Source of the DNA: Pseudoalteromonas holothuriae
GTDB taxonomy: Bacteria; Pseudomonadota; Gammaproteobacteria; Enterobacterales; Alteromonadaceae
Length of the DNA stretch: 64,000 bases
Direction: 5' to 3'
NCBI RefSeq assembly: GCF_945859825.1
Contig: NZ_CAMAPC010000014.1
Coordinates: 1-64,000, forward strand
The notes beneath the pieces were generated by a model that was not told the DNA's origin, did no database searches, and saw only the letters and a program-made list of their open reading frames with translations. The position numbers and the translations under genes were made by a program. Positions 46,951 through 57,149 of the stretch are shown one piece after another. Numbering within the stretch: the stretch's first letter is position 1; each line of letters begins with the position of its first letter.

Positions 46951-48337
46951 CAAAGCGCAAAATATCGTCCTCTGCCAAATACGACCCAGATTGAACCTCT
47001 ATTAACTCTAAATCAACTTTCCCCGGATTTTCTAAAGCATGTACCTGAGCAATAGCAATGTACACAGATTCATTCTCGGTAACGTACGATACTTTATCAC
47101 CAATAAGTACTTTCGCAGTACCTGCGACCACAACCCAGTGCTCTGCTCTGTGATGATGCATTTGCTTGGAAAGCCGTGCCCCGGGTTTAACTGTTATGCG
47201 CTTAACCAGAAACCGTTCACCACGGTCAAATGCATCATATTTCCCCCACGGGCGATATACCTCTCGGTGTTCACTTACTTCAGAACGATTCTCAAGTTGC
47301 AACTGATTAACCATCTCTTTGACTTTTTGTGTATGTGCTTTATGTGCAACAAGTAATGCATCTTTAGTATTGATAATAACCAAATCTTGCACGCCTATCG
47401 TTGTAGCCAATTTATGCTCACTCAATATCAAAGTATTCTGGGTGTCTAACGTTTTTACGTCACCTTTGACTACATTCCCATTTACATCCCTTGAAGAAAT
47501 ATTCCACAACGCCGAAAACTCACCAACATCACTCCAACTTGCATCTAGAGGCAGCACAACACCATATTTTGTTTGCTCCATAACTGCGTAATCAATTGAG
47601 TTACTCGGACACGCTGCAAATGCTTTGTCGTTAATTCGAATAAAGTCTAAATCTAATTTTTGCTGTTCCAAAGCATGCTGACATGCATGATAGATTTTTG
47701 GTTGGTGGTGCTTAATTTCATGTAAATAACGTGATGCTTTAAACATGAACATACCGCTATTCCAATAATATTGGCTACTATCTAAATATTTCTGTGCTAA
47801 CTCTAAAGTAGGCTTTTCAACAAAACTATCAACTTTATAAGCATATCGCGCATGAGGCTTACCTTTTTTAATATAGCCATACCCCGTTTCCGCACGCGTG
47901 GGAATGATACCAAAAGTAACAAGATGATTCTTTTTAGCCAGTACCTGAGCTTGCTCTATTGCTACATGAAACGCGCGTTCATCACCAATAACATGATCTG
48001 CAGGGAGTACACATAATATTGGGTCATCACCTCGCTCAATTGCTTTGAGGGCCGCTAATGTAATGGCAGGTGCCGTATTCCTGCCGATTGGCTCCAAAAG
48101 GATCTGTGCATCATGCACTTCTATTTGCCTTAGTTGCTCAGCGGCAATAAACCTATGCTCTTCATTACAAATAATCAAAGGCCGACTATGCTCTAGGCCA
48201 TTTAGGCGTAATAAAGTATCTTGAAATAGCGTGTTTTCAGAGTCACCCAAAGCAAGAAACTGTTTTGGGTACTTTTCTCGTGATAACGGCCAAAGACGTG
48301 TGCCGACTCCGCCTGCAATGATCACTGGTCGAAACAT
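46928..48337 (-). CDS. manC: Mannose-1-phosphate guanylyltransferase / mannose-6-phosphate isomerase
   Basis: 469 residues from the ATG at 48337, with GGTGGAG 7 bases upstream. The nucleotidyltransferase domain begins GGVGTRLWPLSREKYPKQ. The C-terminal isomerase cupin has YRPWGKYD and MHHHRAEHWVVV with metal-binding His. It makes GDP-mannose for O-antigen or exopolysaccharide. Overlaps the manB start region, so the two are coupled. Confidence 0.95.
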   Translation of the reverse strand: MFRPVIIAGGVGTRLWPLSREKYPKQFLALGDSENTLFQDTLLRLNGLEHSRPLIICNEEHRFIAAEQLRQIEVHDAQILLEPIGRNTAPAITLAALKAIERGDDPILCVLPADHVIGDERAFHVAIEQAQVLAKKNHLVTFGIIPTRAETGYGYIKKGKPHARYAYKVDSFVEKPTLELAQKYLDSSQYYWNSGMFMFKASRYLHEIKHHQPKIYHACQHALEQQKLDLDFIRINDKAFAACPSNSIDYAVMEQTKYGVVLPLDASWSDVGEFSALWNISSRDVNGNVVKGDVKTLDTQNTLILSEHKLATTIGVQDLVIINTKDALLVAHKAHTQKVKEMVNQLQLENRSEVSEHREVYRPWGKYDAFDRGERFLVKRITVKPGARLSKQMHHHRAEHWVVVAGTAKVLIGDKVSYVTENESVYIAIAQVHALENPGKVDLELIEVQSGSYLAEDDILRFDDQYGRS

Positions 48338-48373
48338 ATAAACTCCACCCACGCCCTAACGCTAAATTGTGTA

Positions 48374-48460
48374 ATACCATTTGTATTAAATAAATGACCA
48401 GATATAACGACAGATAAATGGCTTAGTAACAAAGCAAAAAATTTTGGTATGTAGATAATT
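48374..48460 (-). repeat. Family A MITE-like element, truncated copy
   Basis: Only the first half of the element (TACCATTTGTATTAAATAAA to GGTATGTAGATAATT) remains. The break falls exactly where the IS110 remnant begins (48461). Confidence 0.75.
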
Positions 48461-48750
48461 GGACTCCCTCACACCCGAAGATGTGAGGTAATATATTTGT
48501 TACCACACAAAACATATTAAAAAGAGCCCATAACATCAATAATACTATCGTTGGTGCAGATTTAGCAAAAGAAGTTATCCAAGTTTGTATGCATACAAAC
48601 AAAAGCGCGCGTTCTAATACAGAAATGACAACGAGGGAGTTTTTAACCTTCTAGCCAACCTTAAATCAGCGACAGTTATTTTTGAAGTCTGCAAGTACCT
48701 CAAACTATTGGAAACAAAAAGCCAATAGTTTAGGGTATGATGCCTTCTAG
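48461..48750 (+). pseudogene. IS110-family transposase remnant
   Basis: A 5' hairpin CCTCACA / TGTGAGG (48467-48488) precedes a decayed reading frame from about 48532. Translation gives VGADLAKEVIQVCMHTNKS and NTEMTTREFLTF, the start of IS110 DEDD transposases (VGxDLAK). A frameshift near 48650 leads to LANLKSATVIFEVC, and a second to TSNYWKQKANSLGYDA. The rest of the gene is missing. About 75 codons survive, with two frame changes, so it is inactive. It lies between manC and the acyltransferase and marks a recombined site. Confidence 0.85.
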
Positions 48751-48798
48751 ACACCACACCCAAAATATATTTTAAAAGTAAGTAAAATCTATATATTA

Positions 48799-50649
48799 CT
48801 ACATCTTAAATAATGATTTAGGTGAACTATTTTTATAATTATTAAACAACCAGATATTCCCATATACAGAAAGATGGTTATCATCATAGAAGTTTAGCTT
48901 TCCATCAAGCATTAACCAATCATCTTTGTTTGTACCAACTAAAGGGTCAAAAAATTCAACGCCTAAGTCTAAAGCTAACTTTTCAACAAATAAGTTTTTG
49001 CTTTTTACTTCTTCGGAGAAACCTTTATCAAACACACAATTAAGGTTATATTTCTCGCAGTTCATAGCCTTTTCAGGTTGATATTTCAAAGCTGGGGGTT
49101 GCGCCAAAACAATAACTCTAGATGTATGTTTCTTAGCTTCAGAAATTAGTTTCTGCATCTCTTTTTCTAAAATAGAATTTGAAATAGTATCCCACCTTAG
49201 TGCTATGATGATTGCATCTTTCCTCTCTATATCGCCCATAAACTCTTTATATAAGCTTTGACATTTAAAAGATGAAAAGGTAATTGAACAACCGCCTGTA
49301 GCGTATAACCCTAATTTATAATTATGAAGTTTTGCTACTCTAGATACAAAACCAAAGTAATGCTCAGCATGGCTATTACCAAATAAAACTATTCTTTTTT
49401 CGGATGGCTCTTTCCCTCCGACACAATTTAGTTTAACTAAACTGGGGCAAATATCTTTCTCTATATGGCTAAACTCCATTGCAGGATCAGAGTTTTCTGT
49501 TGAGAACCTATCAGGGTACCCTTTAGTTACAAATAGAAATGATGAAAATAAACCAATACAAAAAGTGGGAATAATAAAGTAAGAAAAAAGTACAGTCCTA
49601 TTTTTTGATTTAGCTGTTCTTGCTGGTTTTTCTACTAGATAGTAGGAAATTAGAGAAAGTATAACAATAATAATTAAAGCAAATACTTGGTTAACCAGAG
49701 ACAAGCTTGTATCACCTCCCACCTCTACATTAAATAGATACCGCATAAAAGCTAAAACAGGCCAATGAAATAAATATAATGAGTAAGAAAGCAGGCCAAT
49801 ATAAACTAAAGCACGATTAGAAAATATCTTATTGATTAATGTATCTCGACTGTTTATCAAAATCGCAACAGGAAAACACAAAAGTAATGCTATAACTCCA
49901 GGAAAAGGAATTGATTTATCAACCAAAAAGAGTAATCCAATAATTAACAAAAATGAAGAAGTAGCGACAAAATTTGATGTAAACATATTAATTAATTTTT
50001 GCCTGTGAGCAATAGCAAGCAAAGAACCAACGAGAAGTTCACCCATTCTGGTTACAATCAAATAATAGCTTAAAGAACTGAACTGCGCTGTTCGAGACAT
50101 CCACTCTGCTAATCCAAAACTAGCTACCATTATTAAGGCAAGAGTTAGCAGTGTATGTTGTTTTAGGAATTTTAATAATAAGAACAGTGTGATTGGAAAA
50201 ATAAAATAATACTGTTCCTCAACAGCCAAAGACCAAGTATGCAACAAAGGCCATTCAGATGAATCCGCAGAGAAATAATCACCACTTCTAAGTGCGTATT
50301 GCATATTTGAAGCAAACATCAATACACTAATTGCTGAGACTCCTAACTTATAGAAATCATAAGGAAGCATTAAGTACCAGCCAACCGCGAGTACTAGAGT
50401 CAACATAAAGAAAAGTGGCGGAAGTATACGTTTTGCTCGACGTGAATAGAATTCCCGGTAACTAAATTTATCATTTAATTTTTCTTTATAGATGATACTT
50501 GTAATTAAGTAACCAGATATAACGAAAAATATATCAACTCCTAAAAATCCGCCCGTTAAATAGGACATATCAAAATGGAAAGTTATAACAGATAATACTG
50601 CAAGAGCTCTCAGCCCGTCAATATCGGCCCTATATTGTAAAGACGACAT
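48799..50649 (-). CDS. OafA/YrhL-type membrane acyltransferase with SGNH domain
   Basis: 616 residues. About ten membrane helices in residues 1-370 with the acyltransferase-3 signature RADIDGLRALAVLSVITFHF (R/H active region), then a periplasmic SGNH-like domain (about 400-610) with VLFGNSHAEHY and a final DDNHLSVYG. Such proteins O-acetylate cell-surface sugars. It is AT-rich compared with lpd and stands next to an IS remnant and manCB, so it is probably an acquired O-antigen or exopolysaccharide modifier. Confidence 0.93.
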   Translation of the reverse strand: MSSLQYRADIDGLRALAVLSVITFHFDMSYLTGGFLGVDIFFVISGYLITSIIYKEKLNDKFSYREFYSRRAKRILPPLFFMLTLVLAVGWYLMLPYDFYKLGVSAISVLMFASNMQYALRSGDYFSADSSEWPLLHTWSLAVEEQYYFIFPITLFLLLKFLKQHTLLTLALIMVASFGLAEWMSRTAQFSSLSYYLIVTRMGELLVGSLLAIAHRQKLINMFTSNFVATSSFLLIIGLLFLVDKSIPFPGVIALLLCFPVAILINSRDTLINKIFSNRALVYIGLLSYSLYLFHWPVLAFMRYLFNVEVGGDTSLSLVNQVFALIIIVILSLISYYLVEKPARTAKSKNRTVLFSYFIIPTFCIGLFSSFLFVTKGYPDRFSTENSDPAMEFSHIEKDICPSLVKLNCVGGKEPSEKRIVLFGNSHAEHYFGFVSRVAKLHNYKLGLYATGGCSITFSSFKCQSLYKEFMGDIERKDAIIIALRWDTISNSILEKEMQKLISEAKKHTSRVIVLAQPPALKYQPEKAMNCEKYNLNCVFDKGFSEEVKSKNLFVEKLALDLGVEFFDPLVGTNKDDWLMLDGKLNFYDDNHLSVYGNIWLFNNYKNSSPKSLFKM

Positions 50650-50861
50650 TTACCACCTATAATCTACCTTAAAATCAAAAAAACCGCATCAAGAAAAGTT
50701 ATTTTTATATTCAAATAATAAACTAAAATATTTTCTATTCGGATGAAAAAACACATAAAAAGTTAAGCCTTTAAAAAGCTATATTAATTACCAATTTTAA
50801 TTATTTAAACAAATAATCACCAAACACATAATTACATTCCATTATCATAGTGATTACAATT

Positions 50862-50888
50862 AAAAAACCCGCCAAAGCGGGTTTTTTT
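50862..50888. terminator. Bidirectional terminator after lpdA
   Basis: AAAAAACCCGC-CAAA-GCGGGTTTTTT. The 210 bases beyond it up to the acyltransferase start are very AT-rich and hold no gene. Confidence 0.9.
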
Positions 50889-50906
50889 AAGATTCAAGTC
50901 AAAGAT

Positions 50907-52331
50907 TTACTTTTTCTTTACTGCTTTTTTATTTGGTAAGTCAGTGATTGACCCTTCAAATATTTCAGCTGCAAGTCCAATAGACTCATTCAATGTTGGG
51001 TGAGCATGAATGGTTAACGCTAGGTCTTCACCGTCTGCGCCCATTTCAACTGCTAGGCCAATTTCACCCAGCATTTCACCAGCATTGATACCAATCATTG
51101 CACCACCAATTACGCGGCCTGAGTCTTTATCAAAGATAAGCTTTGTTTGACCTTCGGTACGTGAAGATGCAATTGCGCGACCAGAAGCTGCCCATGGGAA
51201 TACCGCAGTTTCAATAGCAAGGCCTTGCTCTTTTGCTTCTTTCTCAGTTACACCTACCCATGCAATCTCAGGGTCTGTGTAGGCAATTGACGGAATGCAT
51301 TTAGGGTCAAAGTAATGCTTCTGACCAGAGATAACCTCTGCCGCAACATGACCTTCGTGAACGGCTTTGTGCGCAAGCATTGGTTGACCAACAACGTCAC
51401 CAATCGCATAAATGTGGCCAACGTTCGTTTTCATTTGCTTATCAGTGTTAATAAAGCCGCGCTCATCAACATTAATGCCTGCTTTGTCAGCATCCAATAG
51501 CTTTCCGTTTGGTGTACGGCCAACAGCCACTAATACTTTGTCGTAACGTACTGGCTCTGCTGGTGCTTTCTTACCTTCAAAAGTAACGTATAAGCCATCG
51601 TCTTTTGCTTCTACTGCAGTCACTTTAGTAGAAAGCATAACGTTGAACTTGTCTTTTACATAGCGTTGATAAATCTTGATAACGTCTTTATCAGCAGCAG
51701 GTACTAGTTGATCAGCAAACTCAACAACATCAATTTGTGACCCTAGCGCACGGTAAACCGTACCCATTTCAAGACCAATGATACCACCACCTAATACAAG
51801 CAGTTTTTCAGGTACATCTTTAAGTTCAAGCGCACCAGTTGAATCAATTACACGATCATCTTCTGGGATAAAAGGTAAGTTAACTGGCTGAGAGCCGGCT
51901 GCAATAATCGCGTTATCAAAAGTAACGGTTGTCGTAGTTGAACTGTCTTCTACTGCAATGGTGTTAGCGCCTGTAAATTTACCGTAGCCATTAACTACTT
52001 TTACTTTACGCATTTTAGCCATGCCGTCTAAGCCACCCGTTAATTGACCAATCACAGACTCTTTCCAAGAACGGATTTTGTCTAAGTCAATTTGAGGCGC
52101 GCCAAATGTGACACCATGAGATGCCATATCTGCTGCATCATCAATCACTTTTGCAACATGTAACAGTGCTTTTGAAGGAATACACCCTACGTTCAAGCAC
52201 ACACCACCTAGGGTATTGCGAGACTCGATAAGTGTAACTTCTAAACCTAAATCCGCAGCACGGAATGCTGCTGAGTAACCACCAGGACCACCGCCTAGTA
52301 CAACAACTTGAGTTTTGATTTCGTTGCTCAT
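50907..52331 (-). CDS. lpdA: Dihydrolipoamide dehydrogenase
   Basis: 474 residues. FAD motif GGGPGGYSAAFRAADLG, redox disulfide GGVCLNVGCIPSKALL, NAD motif GGGIIGLEMG and the C-terminal HAHPTLNE with its catalytic His-Glu. E3 of pyruvate and 2-oxoglutarate dehydrogenases and L protein of the glycine cleavage system, so it also serves gcvTHP in this window. Preceded by a hairpin after aceF. Confidence 0.98.
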   Translation of the reverse strand: MSNEIKTQVVVLGGGPGGYSAAFRAADLGLEVTLIESRNTLGGVCLNVGCIPSKALLHVAKVIDDAADMASHGVTFGAPQIDLDKIRSWKESVIGQLTGGLDGMAKMRKVKVVNGYGKFTGANTIAVEDSSTTTTVTFDNAIIAAGSQPVNLPFIPEDDRVIDSTGALELKDVPEKLLVLGGGIIGLEMGTVYRALGSQIDVVEFADQLVPAADKDVIKIYQRYVKDKFNVMLSTKVTAVEAKDDGLYVTFEGKKAPAEPVRYDKVLVAVGRTPNGKLLDADKAGINVDERGFINTDKQMKTNVGHIYAIGDVVGQPMLAHKAVHEGHVAAEVISGQKHYFDPKCIPSIAYTDPEIAWVGVTEKEAKEQGLAIETAVFPWAASGRAIASSRTEGQTKLIFDKDSGRVIGGAMIGINAGEMLGEIGLAVEMGADGEDLALTIHAHPTLNESIGLAAEIFEGSITDLPNKKAVKKK

Positions 52332-52472
52332 GTTATTACCTTAACTATTATTCGAACGGGACTGTACTCTTTTGAGTATCCGCACCCAAAATGCCTGCCA
52401 CATACAAAAACACCAGTACAAGGCAGAGAGAGTTTTTTAAGTGTGCGAAAGTGTATCATCCGCACAAAAAGA

Positions 52473-52499
52473 TGTCCCGCCTAAATACTAAGCGGGACA
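52473..52499 (-). terminator. Hairpin between aceF and lpdA
   Basis: TGTCCCGC / GCGGGACA with an 11-base loop and TCTTTTTG after it on the minus strand. Lpd can thus be expressed partly apart from aceEF. Confidence 0.75.
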
Positions 52500-52504
52500 A
52501 TAAA

Positions 52505-54409
52505 TTACATTACTAATTGGCGAATATCGCTCAAGTAGCTAGCCAGTGTAGCCGTAAATTTCGCGGCCAATGCACCGTCAATCACTCGGTGATCATAAGA
52601 GCAGCTTAGCGGCACCATCAAGCGCGGCTCAAACTCTTTACCATTCCACTTCGGTTTCATATCAGACTTAGAAACACCTAAAATAGCCACTTCTGGCGCA
52701 TTCACGATTGGCGTAAATGCTGTACCGCCAATACCACCCAAGCTTGAAATAGTAAAGCAACCGCCCTGCATATCCGCAGATGTTAATTTACCTTCACGGG
52801 CCTTTTTAGAAATTTCCATCAATTCGCGAGATAGCTCAACAATGCCTTTTTTATTCACATCTCGAACAACTGGCACAACTAAGCCATTTGGTGTGTCTAC
52901 CGCAATACCGATGTGTACGTATTTTTTCAGAATTAAGCTTTCACCGTCTTCTGATAACGACGAGTTAAAGGTCGGGAAGTCTTCTAGCGCTTTAGCTGCT
53001 GCTTTCATTACGAATACTAATGGCGTGATCTTCACACCCATTTTCTTCTTCTCGGCGAGAACATTCTGCTCTTTACGAAATACCTCAAGCGCAGTAATAT
53101 CTGCTTCGTCAAACTGTGTAACATGTGGAATTTGAACCCAGTTACGATGAAGGTTGGCACCAGAAAGCTTTTGAATGCGAGACAGCTTCTTCTCTTCTAC
53201 TTCTCCAAACTTGCTAAAGTCAACTTTTGGCCATGGAATAAGACCCAGCTCACCACCGCCTGTGTTAGTGCCCGTTGCTTTACCTGATTCAACCTGCTTA
53301 ACCAACTCTTTGACATAATTTTGTACATCTTCTTTGATCACACGGCCTTTACGACCTGTGCCTTTAACACGCGCAAGATTAACACCAAATTCGCGCGCTA
53401 AACGACGTACCACAGGAGATGCATGCGCATACGATGAGTTTGCTTCAAACTCTTCTTTTACGCTTGATTGTGGCGGTTTATTCTCAGTAGGTTTTGAAGC
53501 AGGTGCCGCAGGGCTTGCACTTGTTGCAGGCTTGTTTGATTGAGCTGGAGCACTTGCAGGTGCACTGCCCGCCACTTCAAAAACAAATACCAATGAGCCA
53601 GTTGATACTTTATCGCCAACCGCAACTTTGATTTCTTTAATAGTACCCGCAAATGGAGCCGGGACTTCCATCGCCGCCTTGTCACCCTCTACATTTAAGA
53701 TAGATTGGTCGGCTTTGATGCTGTCACCAACAGCGGCCATAATCTCGGTAACTTCAACTTCATCACCACCGATATCTGGTACATGTACTTCTTTGAGCTC
53801 ATTGGCAGCTGGACTTGCAGTTTGAGTTTGAGGTTGAGACTGTGCGTTTTCAGACGACTCTTCAGCCGCATTAGTAGCACCCGCTTCAAATACAAATACC
53901 AGTGAACCAGTTGATACGCTATCACCTACAGCCACTTTAATTTCTTTAACTGTACCAGCAAAAGGGGCAGGGACTTCCATCGCCGCTTTATCGCCTTCCA
54001 CGTTTAAAATTGACTGATCAGCGGCTACTTTGTCACCAACTGCAACCAAAATTTCAGTCACTTCAACTTCATCGCCACCAATATCAGGTACGTGTACTTC
54101 TTTAGACTCTGTCGCGCCAGAAGTTGCTGGCGAAGCCTCTGCTTTTTCAGCTGGTGCATCTTGTTGCGCCGCACTGTGTTGAGCATCAAAAACCATAATT
54201 AAAGAACCAGTAGAGACATTGTCGCCTTCACTAATTTTAATTTCTTTTACTGTACCCGCTTGAGTTGCGGGTACTTCCATTGATGCTTTATCACCTTCGA
54301 CGGTAATTAGCGATTGTTCTTCACTCACTGAATCTCCAACTTTAACTAGGATTTCAGTAACTTCAACCTCATCGGCACCAATATCTGGAACGTGAATTTC
54401 GATTGCCAT
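52505..54409 (-). CDS. aceF: Pyruvate dehydrogenase E2, dihydrolipoamide acetyltransferase
   Basis: 634 residues from the ATG at 54409. Three tandem lipoyl domains at about 3-75, 106-180 and 210-285, each with a lipoyl lysine in EGDKASMEV or EGDKAAMEV, joined by Ala/Pro-rich linkers. The E1/E3-binding domain ([16 protein letters not shown], about 330-370) precedes the catalytic domain ending with the [10 protein letters not shown] motif. Lipoyl domains 2 and 3 are nearly identical, suggesting recent duplication or gene conversion. It begins 13 bases after aceE. Confidence 0.98.
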   Translation of the reverse strand: MAIEIHVPDIGADEVEVTEILVKVGDSVSEEQSLITVEGDKASMEVPATQAGTVKEIKISEGDNVSTGSLIMVFDAQHSAAQQDAPAEKAEASPATSGATESKEVHVPDIGGDEVEVTEILVAVGDKVAADQSILNVEGDKAAMEVPAPFAGTVKEIKVAVGDSVSTGSLVFVFEAGATNAAEESSENAQSQPQTQTASPAANELKEVHVPDIGGDEVEVTEIMAAVGDSIKADQSILNVEGDKAAMEVPAPFAGTIKEIKVAVGDKVSTGSLVFVFEVAGSAPASAPAQSNKPATSASPAAPASKPTENKPPQSSVKEEFEANSSYAHASPVVRRLAREFGVNLARVKGTGRKGRVIKEDVQNYVKELVKQVESGKATGTNTGGGELGLIPWPKVDFSKFGEVEEKKLSRIQKLSGANLHRNWVQIPHVTQFDEADITALEVFRKEQNVLAEKKKMGVKITPLVFVMKAAAKALEDFPTFNSSLSEDGESLILKKYVHIGIAVDTPNGLVVPVVRDVNKKGIVELSRELMEISKKAREGKLTSADMQGGCFTISSLGGIGGTAFTPIVNAPEVAILGVSKSDMKPKWNGKEFEPRLMVPLSCSYDHRVIDGALAAKFTATLASYLSDIRQLVM

Positions 54410-54421
54410 TTTCAAAGCCTC

Positions 54422-57088
54422 TTACGCGTAAAGTGGGTTAGTTTTAGTGGTGTCGATATCAAACTTTTTGATAGCGTCACTGACTACTGACTTTTCAACT
54501 TTGCCTTGCTTAACAAGTTCAGTTAATGCAGCAACAACAACATACCCTGCATTTACTTCAAAATGACGGCGCAAGTTTTCGCGGCTATCTGAACGTCCGT
54601 AACCGTCAGTACCTAGCACCTTGTAAGACGCACTAGGCATAAAGGCACGTACTTGCTCAGCATAGTTTTTCATATAATCAGTAGCAGCAATAGCTGGCGA
54701 ATCACCTAGCACCGATGTGATATATGCAACTTTTGCATCTGCGTCTGGGTTTAGCATGTTGAAACGCTCAGCATCTTGTCCATCACGCGTTAGCTCGTTA
54801 AATGAGGTTACCGAGAATACATCAGATGCAACACCATACTCTTCACTTAAGATAACAGCCGCTTTGCGTACTTCGTTTAAGATAGTACCTGAGCCTAGTA
54901 ACTGAACATGCGCTTTGTCACCCGTATTACTTTCAAGCTTATAAATACCCTTGCGGATACCTTCTTCAGCACCTTCAGGCATTGCTGGCTGATGATAGTT
55001 TTCGTTCATTAGTGTTAGGTAGTAGAACACATTCTCTTGTTCAGGGCCGTACATGCGACGAATACCGTCTTGCATGATCACCGCAACTTCATAACCAAAT
55101 GTTGGGTCATATGAAATACAGTTAGGCACTGTTGCTGCTTGAATATGTGAATGACCATCTTCGTGTTGTAAGCCTTCGCCGTTTAGCGTCGTACGACCCG
55201 CCGTTGCACCTAATAAGAAACCACGTGCTTGTTGATCCCCTGCCATCCATGCCATGTCGCCAACACGTTGGAAACCAAACATAGAGTAGTAAATGTAAAA
55301 TGGGATCATTGGTAAGTCATTCGTGCTGTATGACGTGGCTGCTGCAACCCATGAAGACATCGCACCTAGCTCGTTGATACCTTCTTGTAATACTTGGCCT
55401 GAGGTCTCTTCTTTATAATAAGAAACAATATCACGGTCTTGCGGTGTATAGTTTTGACCATGCGGGTTGTAAATACCGATTTGACGGAATAAACCTTCCA
55501 TACCAAAGGTACGTGCTTCATCTGCAATGATTGGCACGATGTTTTTACCAATACCTTTGTCTTTTAACAACACATTAAGCGCACGCACAAAAGCCATGGT
55601 CGTTGAAATATCACGCTTTTGCTCTTGCAATAATGGCGCAAACGCATCCACTTCAGGTAACGTCAGTGCTTGGGTAAAGTTAGGTAAGCGTTGTGGAGTA
55701 TAACCGTGTAGCGCTTTACGGCGAGCATGAAGGTATTCATATTCTGCTGAGCCTTCTTCTACCGTTAAGTATGGTAAATCTTTAAGCTGTTCGTCAGTTA
55801 CCAAGTCTTCTAAGCCTAAACGAGAGCGTAAATGCTCAACGTGTGTTAGGTCCATTTTCTTAACTTGGTGCGCTATATTTTTACCTTCTGCCGCTTCCCC
55901 CATGCCATACCCTTTTACGGTTTTAGCAAGGATCACAGTTGGACGACCTTTTTCGTCTTGCGCCGCTTTAAATGCTGCAAACAATTTTGACGGTTCGTGT
56001 CCACCACGTTTCAGGGCAAAGATTTCGTCATCGGTCATATCAGCAACTAATGCGGCTGTTTCTGGGTAACGACCAAAGAAATGCTCACGTACATACGCGC
56101 CATTCTTTGCTTTATAAGTTTGATAGTCACCATCGATAGTTTCGTTCATCAACTCAAGTAACTTACCGGTTGTGTCTTTGGCTAACAACTTGTCCCAGCC
56201 AGAGCCCCAAACTACTTTAATTACATTCCAGCCAGCACCTTTAAATAGGCCTTCAAGCTCTTGAATAATTTTACCGTTACCCATTACAGGCCCATCAAGG
56301 CGCTGCAAATTACAGTTAATGAGGTAACACAAGTTGTCTAGCTTTTCACGTGCTGCAAATGAAATGGCACCACGAGATTCCGGCTCATCCATTTCACCGT
56401 CACCCAAAAATGCATAAACACGTTGTGCCGAGGTATCTTTCATGCCACGACCATCAAGGTACTTTAAAAAACGCGCTTGATAAATAGATGCAATCGGACC
56501 TAAGCCCATTGACACGGTTGGGAACTGCCAAAACTCAGGCATCAATTTAGGGTGTGGGTATGAAGAAATACCGTTACCATCTACTTCTTGACGGAAGTTA
56601 TCAAGCTGCTGCTCTGTTAAACGCCCTTCTATGAACGCACGTGCATAAATACCCGGTGAAATGTGGCCTTGGTAATAGACTAAATCGCCACCATCTACTT
56701 CGTTAGGAGCACGGAAGAAATGATTAAAACACATTTCGTAAAATGCTGCTGACGACTGATAAGACGCCATATGTCCGCCAAGTTCAAGGTCTTTCTTTGA
56801 CGCACGCAACACGATCATGATGGCATTCCAACGCACGATTGAACGAATACGACGTTCAACGTTGACATCACCCGGGTAAGCAGGCTCTTTGTCTGCGGGA
56901 ATAGTATTCACATAGTTAGTAGTAATGCCCGTTGGCATATCAACGCCATCTAGGCGTGCTTGCTCAAGTACTTGCTCTAACAAGAACTGCGCGCGCTCTA
57001 CACCTTCTTCTTTTACTACCGACTCAAGCGCTTGTAACCACTCTTGGGTTTCTAACGCGTCTACGTCAAATTTATTGACTTCAGACAT
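54422..57088 (-). CDS. aceE: Pyruvate dehydrogenase E1 component
   Basis: 888 residues, the homodimeric proteobacterial E1. The thiamine diphosphate motif GDGEMDEPESRGA to NLCYLINCNLQ is present. It decarboxylates pyruvate and acetylates the E2 lipoyl groups. First structural gene after pdhR, with a 61-base gap. Confidence 0.98.
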   Translation of the reverse strand: MSEVNKFDVDALETQEWLQALESVVKEEGVERAQFLLEQVLEQARLDGVDMPTGITTNYVNTIPADKEPAYPGDVNVERRIRSIVRWNAIMIVLRASKKDLELGGHMASYQSSAAFYEMCFNHFFRAPNEVDGGDLVYYQGHISPGIYARAFIEGRLTEQQLDNFRQEVDGNGISSYPHPKLMPEFWQFPTVSMGLGPIASIYQARFLKYLDGRGMKDTSAQRVYAFLGDGEMDEPESRGAISFAAREKLDNLCYLINCNLQRLDGPVMGNGKIIQELEGLFKGAGWNVIKVVWGSGWDKLLAKDTTGKLLELMNETIDGDYQTYKAKNGAYVREHFFGRYPETAALVADMTDDEIFALKRGGHEPSKLFAAFKAAQDEKGRPTVILAKTVKGYGMGEAAEGKNIAHQVKKMDLTHVEHLRSRLGLEDLVTDEQLKDLPYLTVEEGSAEYEYLHARRKALHGYTPQRLPNFTQALTLPEVDAFAPLLQEQKRDISTTMAFVRALNVLLKDKGIGKNIVPIIADEARTFGMEGLFRQIGIYNPHGQNYTPQDRDIVSYYKEETSGQVLQEGINELGAMSSWVAAATSYSTNDLPMIPFYIYYSMFGFQRVGDMAWMAGDQQARGFLLGATAGRTTLNGEGLQHEDGHSHIQAATVPNCISYDPTFGYEVAVIMQDGIRRMYGPEQENVFYYLTLMNENYHQPAMPEGAEEGIRKGIYKLESNTGDKAHVQLLGSGTILNEVRKAAVILSEEYGVASDVFSVTSFNELTRDGQDAERFNMLNPDADAKVAYITSVLGDSPAIAATDYMKNYAEQVRAFMPSASYKVLGTDGYGRSDSRENLRRHFEVNAGYVVVAALTELVKQGKVEKSVVSDAIKKFDIDTTKTNPLYA

Positions 57089-57149
57089 ATGGAATTTTCC
57101 TTATGTTTAAAATACGAATTTATTATTTAGTTTAAATGTACCAACACGC

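Noticed and set aside
47039..47591. Two plus-strand open frames inside manC
   Set aside because: Antisense shadows of manC with Cys-rich, unnatural composition.
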